64,000 bases of DNA from Bacillus sp. FJAT-29790 (GCF_019039215.1 NZ_JAHNZZ010000004.1:163466-227465); one strand, 5' to 3'; positions 43,485 to 52,640 are shown, counted from the first letter of the stretch. Made by a program: numbers and translations. Notes: a model not told the origin generated them from the letters alone.

Positions 43485-46313
43485 GTGAGTAAAAATACTA
43501 ACATGAGTAAATTTTTGGCAAGTTCTGTAACAGCTGCATTAGTTGCTTCTGCAGTAGCACCATTGGCAAGTGCATCTGGCACATTCCCAGACGTACCTGC
43601 AAATGATGATCATGCTGCTAATATTGAAAAAGCCGTGGAACTTGGTTTAATCAAAGGACAAAATGGTCTATTTATGCCTAATAAAGACATCTCCCGTGGC
43701 CAAGTCGCAAAAATTATTGCTCGATACCTTGGGGATGTTGACACTACGGGAACAGAGCAATTCAAAGACGTATCTACTCAAGTGGATGCTGAGCTTGCTG
43801 AGTCAGCATTAGTTGTTCGTGCAGCGGGTGTTTTCACTGGTTCTAATGGAGCTTTCAATCCAGGAAAAAACATTACTCGTCAAGAAATGGCATCCGTTCT
43901 TGTTCGTTTATTCGGACTGGAAGATCTTGCGAATAAAGAATCAGCAGTAACGGATAATGATACTGCTTGGGAAGTACATCGTGCTAACATTAATATTCTT
44001 TCAGAAAATGAGATTACTAAAGTAGAGAAATTTAACCCTTTAAACAATGTGACTCGTGCTCAATTCGCTTCATTCATGATTCGCTCTATTGAGAATGCAG
44101 AAAAAGAGCCAGAGCAAGAAGTGACTGTTTCTTCAGGGATTGCTGGTTTCATTCTTGACGGTGGCAAGGCTGTAGAGAATGCAAAAGTATTAGTAGGAGG
44201 AGAAACGGCTACAACTGATTCAAAAGGACACTTTAAACTTCTTAACGTACAGCCTGGTACACAAAAAGTGACCATTCAAGCAGAAGGATATGAAAATGTT
44301 GTCGTATCTGATGTAGTTGTTTTAAAAGATGAAGTTTCTTCTTTTAACCAAAATATTGCAACTTCTAAAATTGATACTTCTGCAATTGAAGTTTCAGGTA
44401 TGATCATTGATAGAGAAACTGGAGCTGGAATAGATGAGGCTGCAGTTACGCTTGAAGCCTATCATGCAGAAACAAAAACTTGGGTAACAGTGGCAACAGA
44501 CACTACTAAAACTGGGGCATATAGTATCGACCAAACGGCTGCAAACCAAGTGTTGAAATTAGGTGCAGAATACCGACAAACTGTAAAAAAAGCTGGATAT
44601 AAAGATTTCGTTCAAACCATTACTTTAGATAACCAAAAAGTAGTGAATGCACTAAAAGGGATCAAAATGGATGAAATCGCTTCAATCGACATTGATGGAA
44701 CTGTGGCGGATGCAGCTGGAGCTAAAGTGAAAAATGCGACTGTAAAAATTTCTGATGCAGACGGAAAAGTAAAAGCTTCTGTTACTACAGATGCAAACGG
44801 TCATTACACTGCAAAAGGTATTCAATTACTAAGCGGTACTTATAATGTAGTAGTTGACGATACTTTATCTGCTGTTTCTTATACAGAGTTTGCAGTTACC
44901 GAAGGAACAAATGCTACTCATAACGTACAACTTGAAAAAGGTAATAAAATTACGGCAACGATCGGTACGGAATCACTTAGTGATGTTTTTGGAGCAAAAG
45001 CTTCTGATGCTGATAAAGCAGTTTATCATTTAGAATTGTTAAGCGGAAAAACAGTTATTGATAAAAAAGAATTTACTGGCTTATCAGCAAAAGACGATGC
45101 AACAGTAGGTTTCACATTCGATCGTATTGCTCCAGGATCCTATACTGTAAAAATTTCTGGAGATTATGTAGTATCGAAAGAATTCGCAATTACTGTTAAT
45201 GGAGATCAAACGTTTGAAGAAAGAGCAGTGCCAGCAGGAACATTAACTGGTGTCGTAAGCAACGGTACAACAGGAATCAAGGATGCTGAAGTAAACTTAG
45301 TTAATGCTGCAGGAAGCATTATCGATACTGTAAAGACTAATGAAAATGGAGAATACTCATTTACTGGACTTCTAGCAGGTAAATATACAGTACGTGCGAC
45401 AGCAGACAATTTTGTAGATGGATCTTTAACTGATGAAGTTATTGTTACTAAAAACAAAAAAGCAACTGCTGCTGCTCTTAAACTAGCAGATGTTGTAACA
45501 GATGGGAATGTTTCAGGATTTGCTCGCCTAAACGGATCTCTTGCTGCAGCTAAAGATGCAACAATCACTTATTATGATCAAAAAGGTAAAGAAGTTAGTA
45601 ATGCTGTCGTTGCTGAAGATGGATCATATAGCTTAACTAATTTAAAAGCTGGAAAATACAATGTAGTTGTGCGTGGTGCTGGTATTGAAACATTGAGCAC
45701 GACTCAAACAATTGAAGCAGGACAAAGCTTAACAAAAGTAAACTATAACCTAACTTCAGGTGGAAATGCTTCATTAAAAATTAGTGTAGTAGATAGCAAA
45801 GGACAACCTGTTAATGTTGCAGCTCAAGGATTCGATTTAACAGACGGATATGTTGACCCAACTAATCCTAATTATGGAGTTTGGGAAAAAGCTGAAAATG
45901 CAACAAATACAGTGACTTTCACTAGCTTGTCTGCAGGAACATACAATCTATCAATCGATGTAGCTTCTAATGATTATGTTGATGTAAAAACAACAGCTAC
46001 ATTAGCCACTGGTGAAGTGGGCGAGCTTGTAATCGTAGTCGATGAAGTAGCAGCACAAAGAGCTATTAACTTCCGTGTAGTTGATAAAGCAAATGCAAAC
46101 CTTAAAGATGCCTATGTAGTAGTTTTTAACAAAGACGGTTCCATTAAAGACGTATTAACAACCGATGCTGCCGGTACTTCACCATTAGCGTTAGTCGATG
46201 GTAACTATACTCTTGCAGTATATCAAAACGGCTATGTAGTAGCTGAGCGTGAACTGACTGTAGCAGGAAAAGACATCACAGTACCAGTCATTCAACTATC
46301 AGCAGTAAAATAA
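43485..46313 (+). CDS. Second S-layer protein with SLH triplet and Cna-B/carboxypeptidase-regulatory repeats
   Basis: 942 residues. Signal peptide KFLASSVTAALVASAVAP (cleavage about 30), three SLH domains (31-205) with ISRGQ, ITRQE and VTRAQ, then about eight repeated beta-sandwich domains of the carboxypeptidase-regulatory or Cna-B type, each with a phrase like DANGHYTAKGI, NENGEYSFTGL, EDGSYSLTNL followed by AGKYTV or AGTYNV. The head is a paralogue of the protein at 7975; the body is different. GTG start with AGGGGGA. A duplicated upstream segment and a fossil IS end lie before it, and a REP double copy starts at its stop codon. Possible alternative S-layer or an S-layer-associated protein. 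Confidence 0.88.
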   Translation: MSKNTNMSKFLASSVTAALVASAVAPLASASGTFPDVPANDDHAANIEKAVELGLIKGQNGLFMPNKDISRGQVAKIIARYLGDVDTTGTEQFKDVSTQVDAELAESALVVRAAGVFTGSNGAFNPGKNITRQEMASVLVRLFGLEDLANKESAVTDNDTAWEVHRANINILSENEITKVEKFNPLNNVTRAQFASFMIRSIENAEKEPEQEVTVSSGIAGFILDGGKAVENAKVLVGGETATTDSKGHFKLLNVQPGTQKVTIQAEGYENVVVSDVVVLKDEVSSFNQNIATSKIDTSAIEVSGMIIDRETGAGIDEAAVTLEAYHAETKTWVTVATDTTKTGAYSIDQTAANQVLKLGAEYRQTVKKAGYKDFVQTITLDNQKVVNALKGIKMDEIASIDIDGTVADAAGAKVKNATVKISDADGKVKASVTTDANGHYTAKGIQLLSGTYNVVVDDTLSAVSYTEFAVTEGTNATHNVQLEKGNKITATIGTESLSDVFGAKASDADKAVYHLELLSGKTVIDKKEFTGLSAKDDATVGFTFDRIAPGSYTVKISGDYVVSKEFAITVNGDQTFEERAVPAGTLTGVVSNGTTGIKDAEVNLVNAAGSIIDTVKTNENGEYSFTGLLAGKYTVRATADNFVDGSLTDEVIVTKNKKATAAALKLADVVTDGNVSGFARLNGSLAAAKDATITYYDQKGKEVSNAVVAEDGSYSLTNLKAGKYNVVVRGAGIETLSTTQTIEAGQSLTKVNYNLTSGGNASLKISVVDSKGQPVNVAAQGFDLTDGYVDPTNPNYGVWEKAENATNTVTFTSLSAGTYNLSIDVASNDYVDVKTTATLATGEVGELVIVVDEVAAQRAINFRVVDKANANLKDAYVVVFNKDGSIKDVLTTDAAGTSPLALVDGNYTLAVYQNGYVVAERELTVAGKDITVPVIQLSAVK

Positions 46314-46476
46314 GGTGTCAATAAGGTGTCAGGCACTGCTCGTGGACAAATCGCTTTGATTTGTACAATAAGAGTGTCAGGCACTGTCCGAGGACAAATC
46401 AGGTAGGTTTGTACATGTGGAATGGACACTAATGGAAAGAGAGTGATCGCATATTGCGGTTACTCTCTTTTTTGCG
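46314..46476 (+). repeat. REP composite, two heads and terminator tail
   Basis: Heads GTGTCAGGCACTGCTCGTGG (from 46328) and GTGTCAGGCACTGTCCGAGG (from 46376), each followed by GACAAATC.....GTTTGTAC. The tail at about 46436-46472 is GAAAGAGAGTGATCGC...GCGGTTACTCTCTTTTTT. The block starts at the S-layer stop codon. Confidence 0.85.
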
Positions 46477-46485
46477 GTTTCAGGA

Positions 46486-46641
46486 ACTGTATATGAATAC
46501 AAATATTAATGAAAATTGTGAGGGAAAAGCGCGGGTCATTTTACGCTTTGTTCATTTGATGGTGAGATTGATAACGATTTAGTCCATAGAGGACAAAGCT
46601 ATTACGCTTTCAAAAAAGCGGCCAGACCCACATCACTTTAA
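46486..46641 (+). pseudogene. Frameshifted fossil of the VWA-SLH protein C-terminus
   Basis: The frame reads YMNTNINENCEGKARVILRF, then after a one-base deletion SFDGEIDNDLVHRGQSYYAF and KKAARPTSL with a stop at 46639. The VWA protein reads YMNTYINENCGEIARVLLRF, SFDGNIDYELVHRGQNYYAL. The tail of the protein is internally deleted (RPTSL against RSTSR). The match runs on into flanking DNA (GGAAAAAGC.GCCCCGTG), so this is a segmental duplication. Confidence 0.88.
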
Positions 46642-46653
46642 AGTGGGAATCGG

Positions 46654-46693
46654 AAAAAGCCCCGTGAAGAAATAAATCAACACGAGGCTTTTT
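46654..46693. terminator. Bidirectional terminator, duplicate end and Gtr operon
   Basis: AAAAAGCCCCGTG pairs with CACGAGGCTTTTT. It abuts the stop codon of the minus-strand GtrII-like gene. Confidence 0.85.
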
Positions 46694-48244
46694 CTATTGA
46701 CTTAATTTGATAATAACCGTATCTCCATCAATACGTACAGAATTCTTACCCGGCCATGTTTGCATCTGTTTGACGAGTTCACTTCCTTGAAGGATTTTGA
46801 GCTCGTCATCATCCAAGCGGGTGAGTGTTTTTCCGAATTGATTAGCTAACATATATTCAAAATGATATGGCTTTGCCAAAAAGGTTTCGCCCATCGCACC
46901 TGTCATTGACGGGATGCGATTCGGCACTTTTTCGGATGCCATCTCGGTTCGCATCGTCACTCTGCCAATGATCGCGAGTTTCGTCGCATGTTCGAACCCG
47001 TCTGTTTGCTCGATGCGATCAAGAATACGATTCATGAAGGCGTAAGTCTTTTCATATTTTAATGTCATATTAAAATAAGCGATATTATTGATAATGGCAA
47101 AGTTAAAGGCGATGAGAAAAATAACGACGACCGTCCCCCAGGAAGTCCATTTAACTGCTAATGTTGGCCGATCGAAGCGATCATAGAGGACGATCGGTAG
47201 CATATATAAAAACGCAAGCCCCATGACCATCAGCATATGATACTCAACACCAGGCGAAACAAAGTAAAGAATGAATGAGCAAACTGGCAGCATGAGGATG
47301 CTAGCCACAATGAAAATAATTCGAAGCGGTGATGCAAACATTTTATTTTGAATGATGGAAATTACAATCGTTAGCACAATCAAGCCAAATAATAAAAGAT
47401 TCAGCACCTCAAAAAAATTAACAGGAAAATCTGTGATGAATCCACGGAAAAAGAAATTCATCCATGCACTCTTAATTTTAACGAATTGGTCAATGATGCT
47501 ACCTGACTGTTTGCCAATTTGATCAAGCCCTTGGTAATCCGTAATTTTTCCGCCGAAAAACGTTTGATACGCTTTAAAGGTAATGGCATAAAGAATCATT
47601 CCAATGGCGGTCATACTAACAAAGCGGAAAAATAAAGAAAGCAATGCTTTTAAATCCTGCTCATTAAGGGTGAGCTCACGGATAAACCATACCGCAATGA
47701 CTGTTAGGACGATTGTTAAATTCGCTTGATAAATCCCAACGCTTAAATAAAAAATGAATGAAGCAGGAAGGAAGCCGAAACGATACTTTTTCGTAACTAA
47801 AACAGCTAGCAAAGCTAAAAGAAAACCCATCATATATCCGTCGGCCGTAAACATATACGAAAAAGTAGCCGCAACAGTTGGAAATGTCATAACCAGACCT
47901 GCAGTTAACATAATAGCAGGGGTCTTTCGTAGCTCGAAAAATTCAGTCAGAACAACGGTCACAAGTGCTAAATAAAGAACGGATAGTATGCCAATGATCC
48001 AAGGCAAATCAAAGAACGAGCTAATCCCACTAAATGGTCCTAGAAAAAATCTCCCTGATTTAAACTTCAGCTGCGTATTATATATATTGATTAAGCTATC
48101 ATGATTTGGCAGCATATTCGTAAAAACATACATATGAGTTAAAAATCCGATGATAGCCGCACTAATGAAAGCAATTTTCCATTCTTTTTTGATCATCATT
48201 TTCCATTTACGAAAAAAATCTTCAGGCATGTTGTTATTCTCCAT
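46694..48244 (-). CDS. GtrII-like glucosyltransferase membrane protein
   Basis: 516 residues, about eleven hydrophobic segments. It matches the pattern of the GtrII family (glucosyltransferase of phage serotype-conversion cassettes): the N-terminal TM1 followed by an acidic extracytoplasmic loop (TNMLPNHDSLINIYN), further TM helices, and a C-terminal soluble part of about 120 residues. In such systems this protein moves a sugar from a polyprenyl carrier onto a surface polymer on the outer face. It overlaps gtrB by 11 nt as the third gene of gtrA-gtrB-gtrII. Acceptor could be secondary wall polymer, teichoic acid or S-layer protein; not determined. Confidence 0.85.
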   Translation of the reverse strand: MENNNMPEDFFRKWKMMIKKEWKIAFISAAIIGFLTHMYVFTNMLPNHDSLINIYNTQLKFKSGRFFLGPFSGISSFFDLPWIIGILSVLYLALVTVVLTEFFELRKTPAIMLTAGLVMTFPTVAATFSYMFTADGYMMGFLLALLAVLVTKKYRFGFLPASFIFYLSVGIYQANLTIVLTVIAVWFIRELTLNEQDLKALLSLFFRFVSMTAIGMILYAITFKAYQTFFGGKITDYQGLDQIGKQSGSIIDQFVKIKSAWMNFFFRGFITDFPVNFFEVLNLLLFGLIVLTIVISIIQNKMFASPLRIIFIVASILMLPVCSFILYFVSPGVEYHMLMVMGLAFLYMLPIVLYDRFDRPTLAVKWTSWGTVVVIFLIAFNFAIINNIAYFNMTLKYEKTYAFMNRILDRIEQTDGFEHATKLAIIGRVTMRTEMASEKVPNRIPSMTGAMGETFLAKPYHFEYMLANQFGKTLTRLDDDELKILQGSELVKQMQTWPGKNSVRIDGDTVIIKLSQ

Positions 48245-49160
48245 TACTTTTTTCTTTAATTAAATATTGCGGCCGTCGCTTCGTTTCATAATAAATTCGG
48301 CCAATATATTCACCAATAATCCCTAAAAATAGCAACTGAATCCCGCCAAGCACGATAATAGCGGAAATCGTTGTGAAATACCCAGGTGTGTCAATCCCGT
48401 GTAAGAAATAATTGATTAGGGTAATCAAGATGTAAATGAAACCGCATAAAGTGATCAACATTCCGCTATAAATAGCGATTCGCAAAGGCTTATTGTTAAA
48501 AGAAAGGATTCCATCCATCCCATAATTTAGCAGGCTATTAAAGCTCCATTTGCTTTTTCCATTCAAGCGAAGCTGGTTATCATATTCAATGACTTTCTCG
48601 TGAAAACCGATCCACGCAAATAGCCCTTTCGAAAATCGGTTATATTCGGTCATCTTTAATAATGCGTCTAGCGCTTGCCGACTTAGTAGCCGAAAATCGC
48701 CAACCCCGTCAGTAATCGTAACGTCTACAAGACGATTGATTGAATGGTAATAAAGATTTGTCATCTTCCTCCTTACAAACTTTTCCCCGATTCGATTGCG
48801 CTTTGCGATCACTTGATCATATCCTTCTTCAAAATGTCGCCACATCGTTGGGATCAATGAAGGTGGGTGCTGTAAATCCACATCGATTAGGATAACCGCA
48901 TCCCCTGAAGCATATTGGAAACCAGCAAGAATGGCCGCCTCTTTTCCGAAATTCCGGCTGAATGAGATGTAATGGACATTCCCGTCTTGTTCGGCCAATT
49001 CGCGGAGAATGGATAGCGTTTCATCTTGGCTCCCATCATCGATGAATACATACTCAATATGTATAGGAAGTTCTTCAAGATACTTTTGTGTCTCATGATA
49101 AAAGTTACCAACATTTTGTTGCTCGTTGTAACAAGGAACGACAATACTTAATTTCTTCAC
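48234..49160 (-). CDS. gtrB: GtrB-type glycosyltransferase (family 2)
   Basis: 308 residues. GT-A domain with LSIVVPCYNEQQNVG at the start, DDGSQDET and a DVDLQHPP metal-binding block, then two membrane segments at the C-terminus (about 235-295). This is the polyprenyl-phosphate glycosyltransferase that transfers a sugar, classically glucose, to a bactoprenol carrier on the inner face of the membrane. It overlaps gtrA by 4 nt (ATGA), so the two are translationally coupled. Same-length and same-domain proteins are found in Shigella phage gtr cassettes and in Bacilli. A TTTCACG context near its 5' end carries no special start. Confidence 0.92.
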   Translation of the reverse strand: MKKLSIVVPCYNEQQNVGNFYHETQKYLEELPIHIEYVFIDDGSQDETLSILRELAEQDGNVHYISFSRNFGKEAAILAGFQYASGDAVILIDVDLQHPPSLIPTMWRHFEEGYDQVIAKRNRIGEKFVRRKMTNLYYHSINRLVDVTITDGVGDFRLLSRQALDALLKMTEYNRFSKGLFAWIGFHEKVIEYDNQLRLNGKSKWSFNSLLNYGMDGILSFNNKPLRIAIYSGMLITLCGFIYILITLINYFLHGIDTPGYFTTISAIIVLGGIQLLFLGIIGEYIGRIYYETKRRPQYLIKEKSNGE

Positions 49161-49552
49161 GAAATATTCTCCCTTCTCGTTTTTAAAATTTTTCGTGAAA
49201 TAATGAACGTAAACGGAATGGCAGCTGCAGCAGCAAGAATGGGCGCAAATTTATTATCGAATTTCAGCCATTCTTTTAATAGATAGAGCGCACTCGTCGA
49301 GACCGTGATGTTCACAACATACGTTAGAGGAAATTGGAAAAACTTCCTCCAGCTTGGCTTCGAGCGATAGGTAAAATACGTGTTGAGATAGAAAGAACCT
49401 ACCATGCTTATAAGAAAAGCGAGCCAATGCCCAGCAAGGTAATACAGATTTAGAACTTCTGTGAAAAGCAAATACCATAAATAATAATGGAACGTATTGA
49501 AAAAGCCTACCAATATAAATTTAATGGTTTCGCTTTTGAGATTAAAGCGCAT
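49157..49552 (-). CDS. gtrA: GtrA-family lipid-linked sugar flippase
   Basis: 131 residues with four hydrophobic segments and the family start FILVGFFNTFHYYLWYLL, then the later SFYLNTYFTYRS block (a GtrA signature) and a basic C-terminus. In gtr systems GtrA is thought to flip the glycosylated polyprenyl carrier across the membrane. It is the first gene of the minus-strand operon. Genes for making the nucleotide sugar are not in the window. The operon is set among plus-strand surface genes, and its intergenic upstream region (49553-49650) has no obvious promoter. Confidence 0.92.
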   Translation of the reverse strand: MRFNLKSETIKFILVGFFNTFHYYLWYLLFTEVLNLYYLAGHWLAFLISMVGSFYLNTYFTYRSKPSWRKFFQFPLTYVVNITVSTSALYLLKEWLKFDNKFAPILAAAAAIPFTFIISRKILKTRRENIS

Positions 49553-49677
49553 AGAGAATGCCTCATTTCATAGAAAAAACTAGGTTGCTCTTGCAAAACA
49601 TACTTGCTATCTAACCTGAAAATTCGAACGAAGGAAATCGAGAATAACGCCTTGAAATTACCCCATATAGTTTATCA

Positions 49678-49830
49678 AAAATGTCTGTTCATGGCTATGG
49701 AACCGCCGCTGATAATCTGCTCCAATAGTCATATTAAAATGAAACATAAAATAAGCTATATATTAGAATTCTCAAAAAATTATCATTATCATCCTACTTT
49801 TATCACGGTATTGATGAATTGGGAAATTCA
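49678..49830 (+). repeat. Duplicated upstream segment, copy B
   Basis: About 150 bp similar to 43076-43220. It overlaps a spurious plus-strand ORF and ends 25 bp before the start of the gene at 49855, so it probably holds its promoter. Confidence 0.75.
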
Positions 49831-49854
49831 AAATAGCTATTTAGGAGGGGAAAG

Positions 49855-51600
49855 ATGAAAAGGATCATCAGCTTTACAGCACTATGTCTAGGAATCATTA
49901 TCGGTAGTTTAGGCAGCACGGTTTCTGCGCAAGAATCGAAACAGCTCATTTATTGGTCAGAGGCAATCAAAGCAACATACTCGCCATTACTAAGCTATAC
50001 TTTGCCTTGGTACGATGAAGTGATGAAGCATGGAGGTTTTGACTTCGACACCGAATCGGTCGTGACAGATAAGGATGAAGCGGATTTCGTGCTCAATACT
50101 TATTCAGATATCGGAGCACGTCGAATTGCTAAAATTCAATCCTTTGGTCAGCCGTTAGAAAAGAAAAGTATTACCTTCCCAACGGACGGTTTAGGCTATC
50201 CATTAACGAGTATGAAAATAGCGGAAGGCAATATTTTCTTAATTGAAGATAGTGATGGGATGTTCGCTCAAGTTCGGATTGACCGCATTTCGTCAGCAAA
50301 AGTAGATTTTAGCTATGTGATCGAACAAGAAGCACCAAAAGAGGATATTTCCGATTTTGCCCCACTTGACGCGAAATATATTAGTAATGATCAAAAAGTA
50401 TGGACACTTGAGTTTAATCAAATGATGGACGCCTCAACCATTAATAGTGACACCATTTATATAAAAGACTCGAAAGGATACTTACTTGAAACAACCATTA
50501 CATTAGGGTATGACAAGCGAAAAATTTATATTTATCCAGAAAGTCGATATGAGAAAGGCGAGGAATACACCATTTTTATTACAGATGCCGTTAAGAGTCA
50601 TTTGGGAAAATCTGTAGGTAATGTCATGATGCCGTTCGAGCTTGATTTGGACGGGTATTATCCAGATGCAACAGAGCCGAATCAGATTTACGGTTTATTT
50701 TTCTATAATTCTCAAGGAACAGCCCGTCTCTCATGGTATTCTAGCACCGCGAATGATTTAGCTGGTTACCGTGTGTATTATAGATTAAAAGGAAATACGA
50801 AATTCCTCCCATTGCTTAAAGAAAGTGGAGAGGACCTTTATTACAAAACCGAAATCGAGCTAACAGGGTTTGAATACTATAGTGGAAAAGTTATAGAGTT
50901 CTATGTTACGGCCGTAGATAGAAACGGAAATGAATCCATCCCTTCTGAATTAGCAAGCACAACGATTCAAAGTGGTGGAAATGGAGGAACAGGTGGCAAT
51001 GGAGATCAAGGAAACAAAGCGAAACTTGCTGCACCTTCAGGCATCACCATGAAAGCATTGAATGGGAAGGTGGAGATAGATTGGTATGATCAGTATGAAT
51101 TGGATTTGCTAGGATACTATCTTTATATAAGTGAAGGATCTTCTGATAATTTTGTCAGGGTGTCTTCCGATAACGGTCAATCGGTCATCTTAGAGTCGTT
51201 TGCCGAAGTGAGTGGCTTGGAAAATGGAACGACCTATTATTTTTACTTGACGGCCGTCGATAAAAACGGAAATGAATCGGCAAGGTCTGAAACAGTCTCT
51301 GTCACACCAACTGGTTCTTATAATAGTACTTGGGGTGGTGCATGGAGTTCAAATTATGGGGTCATTAACTTCACTCAATCGGGATCCAAAGTGACAGGAA
51401 CATACTCCTATGGCATTATTAGCGGTTCGATTTCAGGAACAGTTGAAGGCAATACATTAACAGGGACCTATTACGAAAATTCCGATTCTTACGGGGAGAT
51501 TGTCTTTACAATGTCAGATAACGGCAATTCCTTTAACGGGAAATACAAGCTTTCGAACGGGATTAATTGGGGGAGTTGGAACGGCACTAGACTCCCTTAA
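49855..51600 (+). CDS. Exported protein with SbsA-type Ig and fibronectin type III domains
   Basis: 581 residues. Signal peptide (1-25). Residues 30-170 are of unknown fold. Residues about 180-270 resemble the Big_5/SbsA Ig-like domain (VWTLEFNQMMDASTINSDTI, then YTIFITDAVKS). Two fibronectin type III domains follow (about 285-370 and 392-480), separated by a Gly-rich linker, both ending in YVTAVDRNGNES or YLTAVDKNGNES. The last 80 residues (TGTYSYGIISGSISGTVEGN) form a small beta barrel-like repeat. No SLH or sorting signal. GGAGGGG precedes ATG 49855. Such proteins usually bind other surface or extracellular polymers. Confidence 0.85.
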   Translation: MKRIISFTALCLGIIIGSLGSTVSAQESKQLIYWSEAIKATYSPLLSYTLPWYDEVMKHGGFDFDTESVVTDKDEADFVLNTYSDIGARRIAKIQSFGQPLEKKSITFPTDGLGYPLTSMKIAEGNIFLIEDSDGMFAQVRIDRISSAKVDFSYVIEQEAPKEDISDFAPLDAKYISNDQKVWTLEFNQMMDASTINSDTIYIKDSKGYLLETTITLGYDKRKIYIYPESRYEKGEEYTIFITDAVKSHLGKSVGNVMMPFELDLDGYYPDATEPNQIYGLFFYNSQGTARLSWYSSTANDLAGYRVYYRLKGNTKFLPLLKESGEDLYYKTEIELTGFEYYSGKVIEFYVTAVDRNGNESIPSELASTTIQSGGNGGTGGNGDQGNKAKLAAPSGITMKALNGKVEIDWYDQYELDLLGYYLYISEGSSDNFVRVSSDNGQSVILESFAEVSGLENGTTYYFYLTAVDKNGNESARSETVSVTPTGSYNSTWGGAWSSNYGVINFTQSGSKVTGTYSYGIISGSISGTVEGNTLTGTYYENSDSYGEIVFTMSDNGNSFNGKYKLSNGINWGSWNGTRLP

Positions 51601-51662
51601 TAAATCGGCTCTTTTCTAATGAGATTGTTTCTTGTAATCAATCATAGTTGTTATCGAATTTT

Positions 51663-51742
51663 GTTGAAAAATTGATAAAATGGAAATTCCGAAGATAAAT
51701 CCTCTAATTTCGAAGATACGTAGGGGGAATTCGAAGATTATT
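51663..51742 (+). repeat. Iteron-like array upstream of an SLH gene
   Basis: Three copies of TTTCGAAGATAAAT or close variants at 51687, 51708 and 51729, spaced 21 bp. A similar array lies at 56418-56500, where the match also covers the leader (GATAAAATGGAAA against GATAAATCGGAAA). Confidence 0.8.
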
Positions 51743-51777
51743 ATCTTAATGAGCAAAGCTAGAAGGAGAGGAAAATC

Positions 51778-52422
51778 GTGAAGAAAGCGCTAAGCCTTTT
51801 GTTGAGTATGATCCTATTATTCGGATTTTTCCCTATTGCAAAAGTGGGGGCAAATTCCATTCCTGTTCATCTATATAATGATTATAAGAATAATGAATAT
51901 TGGTCGGAACATATGATTTGGAGCATTGAAGAGGGTCTAATCAAAGGATATATCAACCAAAAGCATCCAACCACTGGGGCAGTCGGAAATTGGCTGAACC
52001 CTTATGGAACATTAACTGAGTATCAATTCCTGACCATCATTTTTCGTTATATGTACCCTCAAGAATTCAATAGTACGAAACCGACCACTAATTTTTTTGC
52101 GTCGGTACCTTATCAAATGGCGAAGAAATACAATTTACCGACAAAAGGATCCTTGCAAAATACTGCTCCTGCTTCCAAAGCAATCTCTCGCGGGACGATG
52201 GCCCAAATTTTTGCAACCTTGCACTTCAATACGAAAGTGAGTGAAAGAGAAGCCATTCAATGGATGTATGATATTGGTCTATCTACTGGCTATGCAGATG
52301 CTTCCGGAAAATACCCAAAAACGTACGAATCTTTTCGACCATCCGAGGAATTAAAGCGAGCCCAAATCGTCTCATTTGTTAAACGATATGATGATGAATT
52401 TTTAACCATAGTCATTAAATAA
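51778..52422 (+). CDS. SLH-only surface protein
   Basis: 214 residues. Signal peptide (1-25), then essentially only a variant SLH triplet (about 35-205): the first repeat has an insertion (NQKHPTTGAVGNW) and the variant GTLTEYQF, the second has AISRGTMAQ after YNLPTKGS, and the third has LKRAQIVSF. It therefore lacks any effector domain. It may cap wall polymer sites or hold a partner. GTG start with GAAGGAGAGG upstream. The iteron-like array ends 35 bp before its start. A REP composite follows its stop. Confidence 0.85.
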   Translation: MKKALSLLLSMILLFGFFPIAKVGANSIPVHLYNDYKNNEYWSEHMIWSIEEGLIKGYINQKHPTTGAVGNWLNPYGTLTEYQFLTIIFRYMYPQEFNSTKPTTNFFASVPYQMAKKYNLPTKGSLQNTAPASKAISRGTMAQIFATLHFNTKVSEREAIQWMYDIGLSTGYADASGKYPKTYESFRPSEELKRAQIVSFVKRYDDEFLTIVIK

Positions 52423-52436
52423 TATATGTCATTATA

Positions 52437-52540
52437 AGGTGTCAGGCACCACTCGTGGACAAATCACATTAATTTGTGCGCGTGGAAAAGACAACATTGG
52501 AAAGAGAGTGATCGCATCGCGGCTGCTCTCTTCTTTTTTG
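52437..52540 (+). repeat. REP composite with terminator tail, copy beside the RAYT gene
   Basis: AAGGTGTCAGGCACCACTCG, then GACAAATC.....AATTTGTG, and the tail GAAAGAGAGTGATCGC...GCGGCTGCTCTCTTCTTTTTT. Confidence 0.88.
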
Positions 52541-52554
52541 GGTGTCATATAATA

Positions 52555-52640
52555 TGGTGTCAGGCACCGTCCGTGGACATTTTATTGATTTTTGTATGTC
52601 TAAAAAGGACAAAGGAAAAAGTTATGCAAAAACTATTAGA
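52555..52640 (+). repeat. REP copy without terminator tail
   Basis: GGTGTCAGGCACCGTCCGTG, then GGACATTTTATTGATTTTTG and a degenerate GGAAAAAGTTATGCAA tail. It lies 170 bp upstream of the RAYT start and is nearly identical in its first 25 bp to 63704. Confidence 0.88.

Noticed and set aside
49604..49858. 84-residue open frame before the gene at 49855
   Set aside because: It lies on the duplicated non-coding segment (49678-49830), has no ribosome binding site and its sequence looks random.
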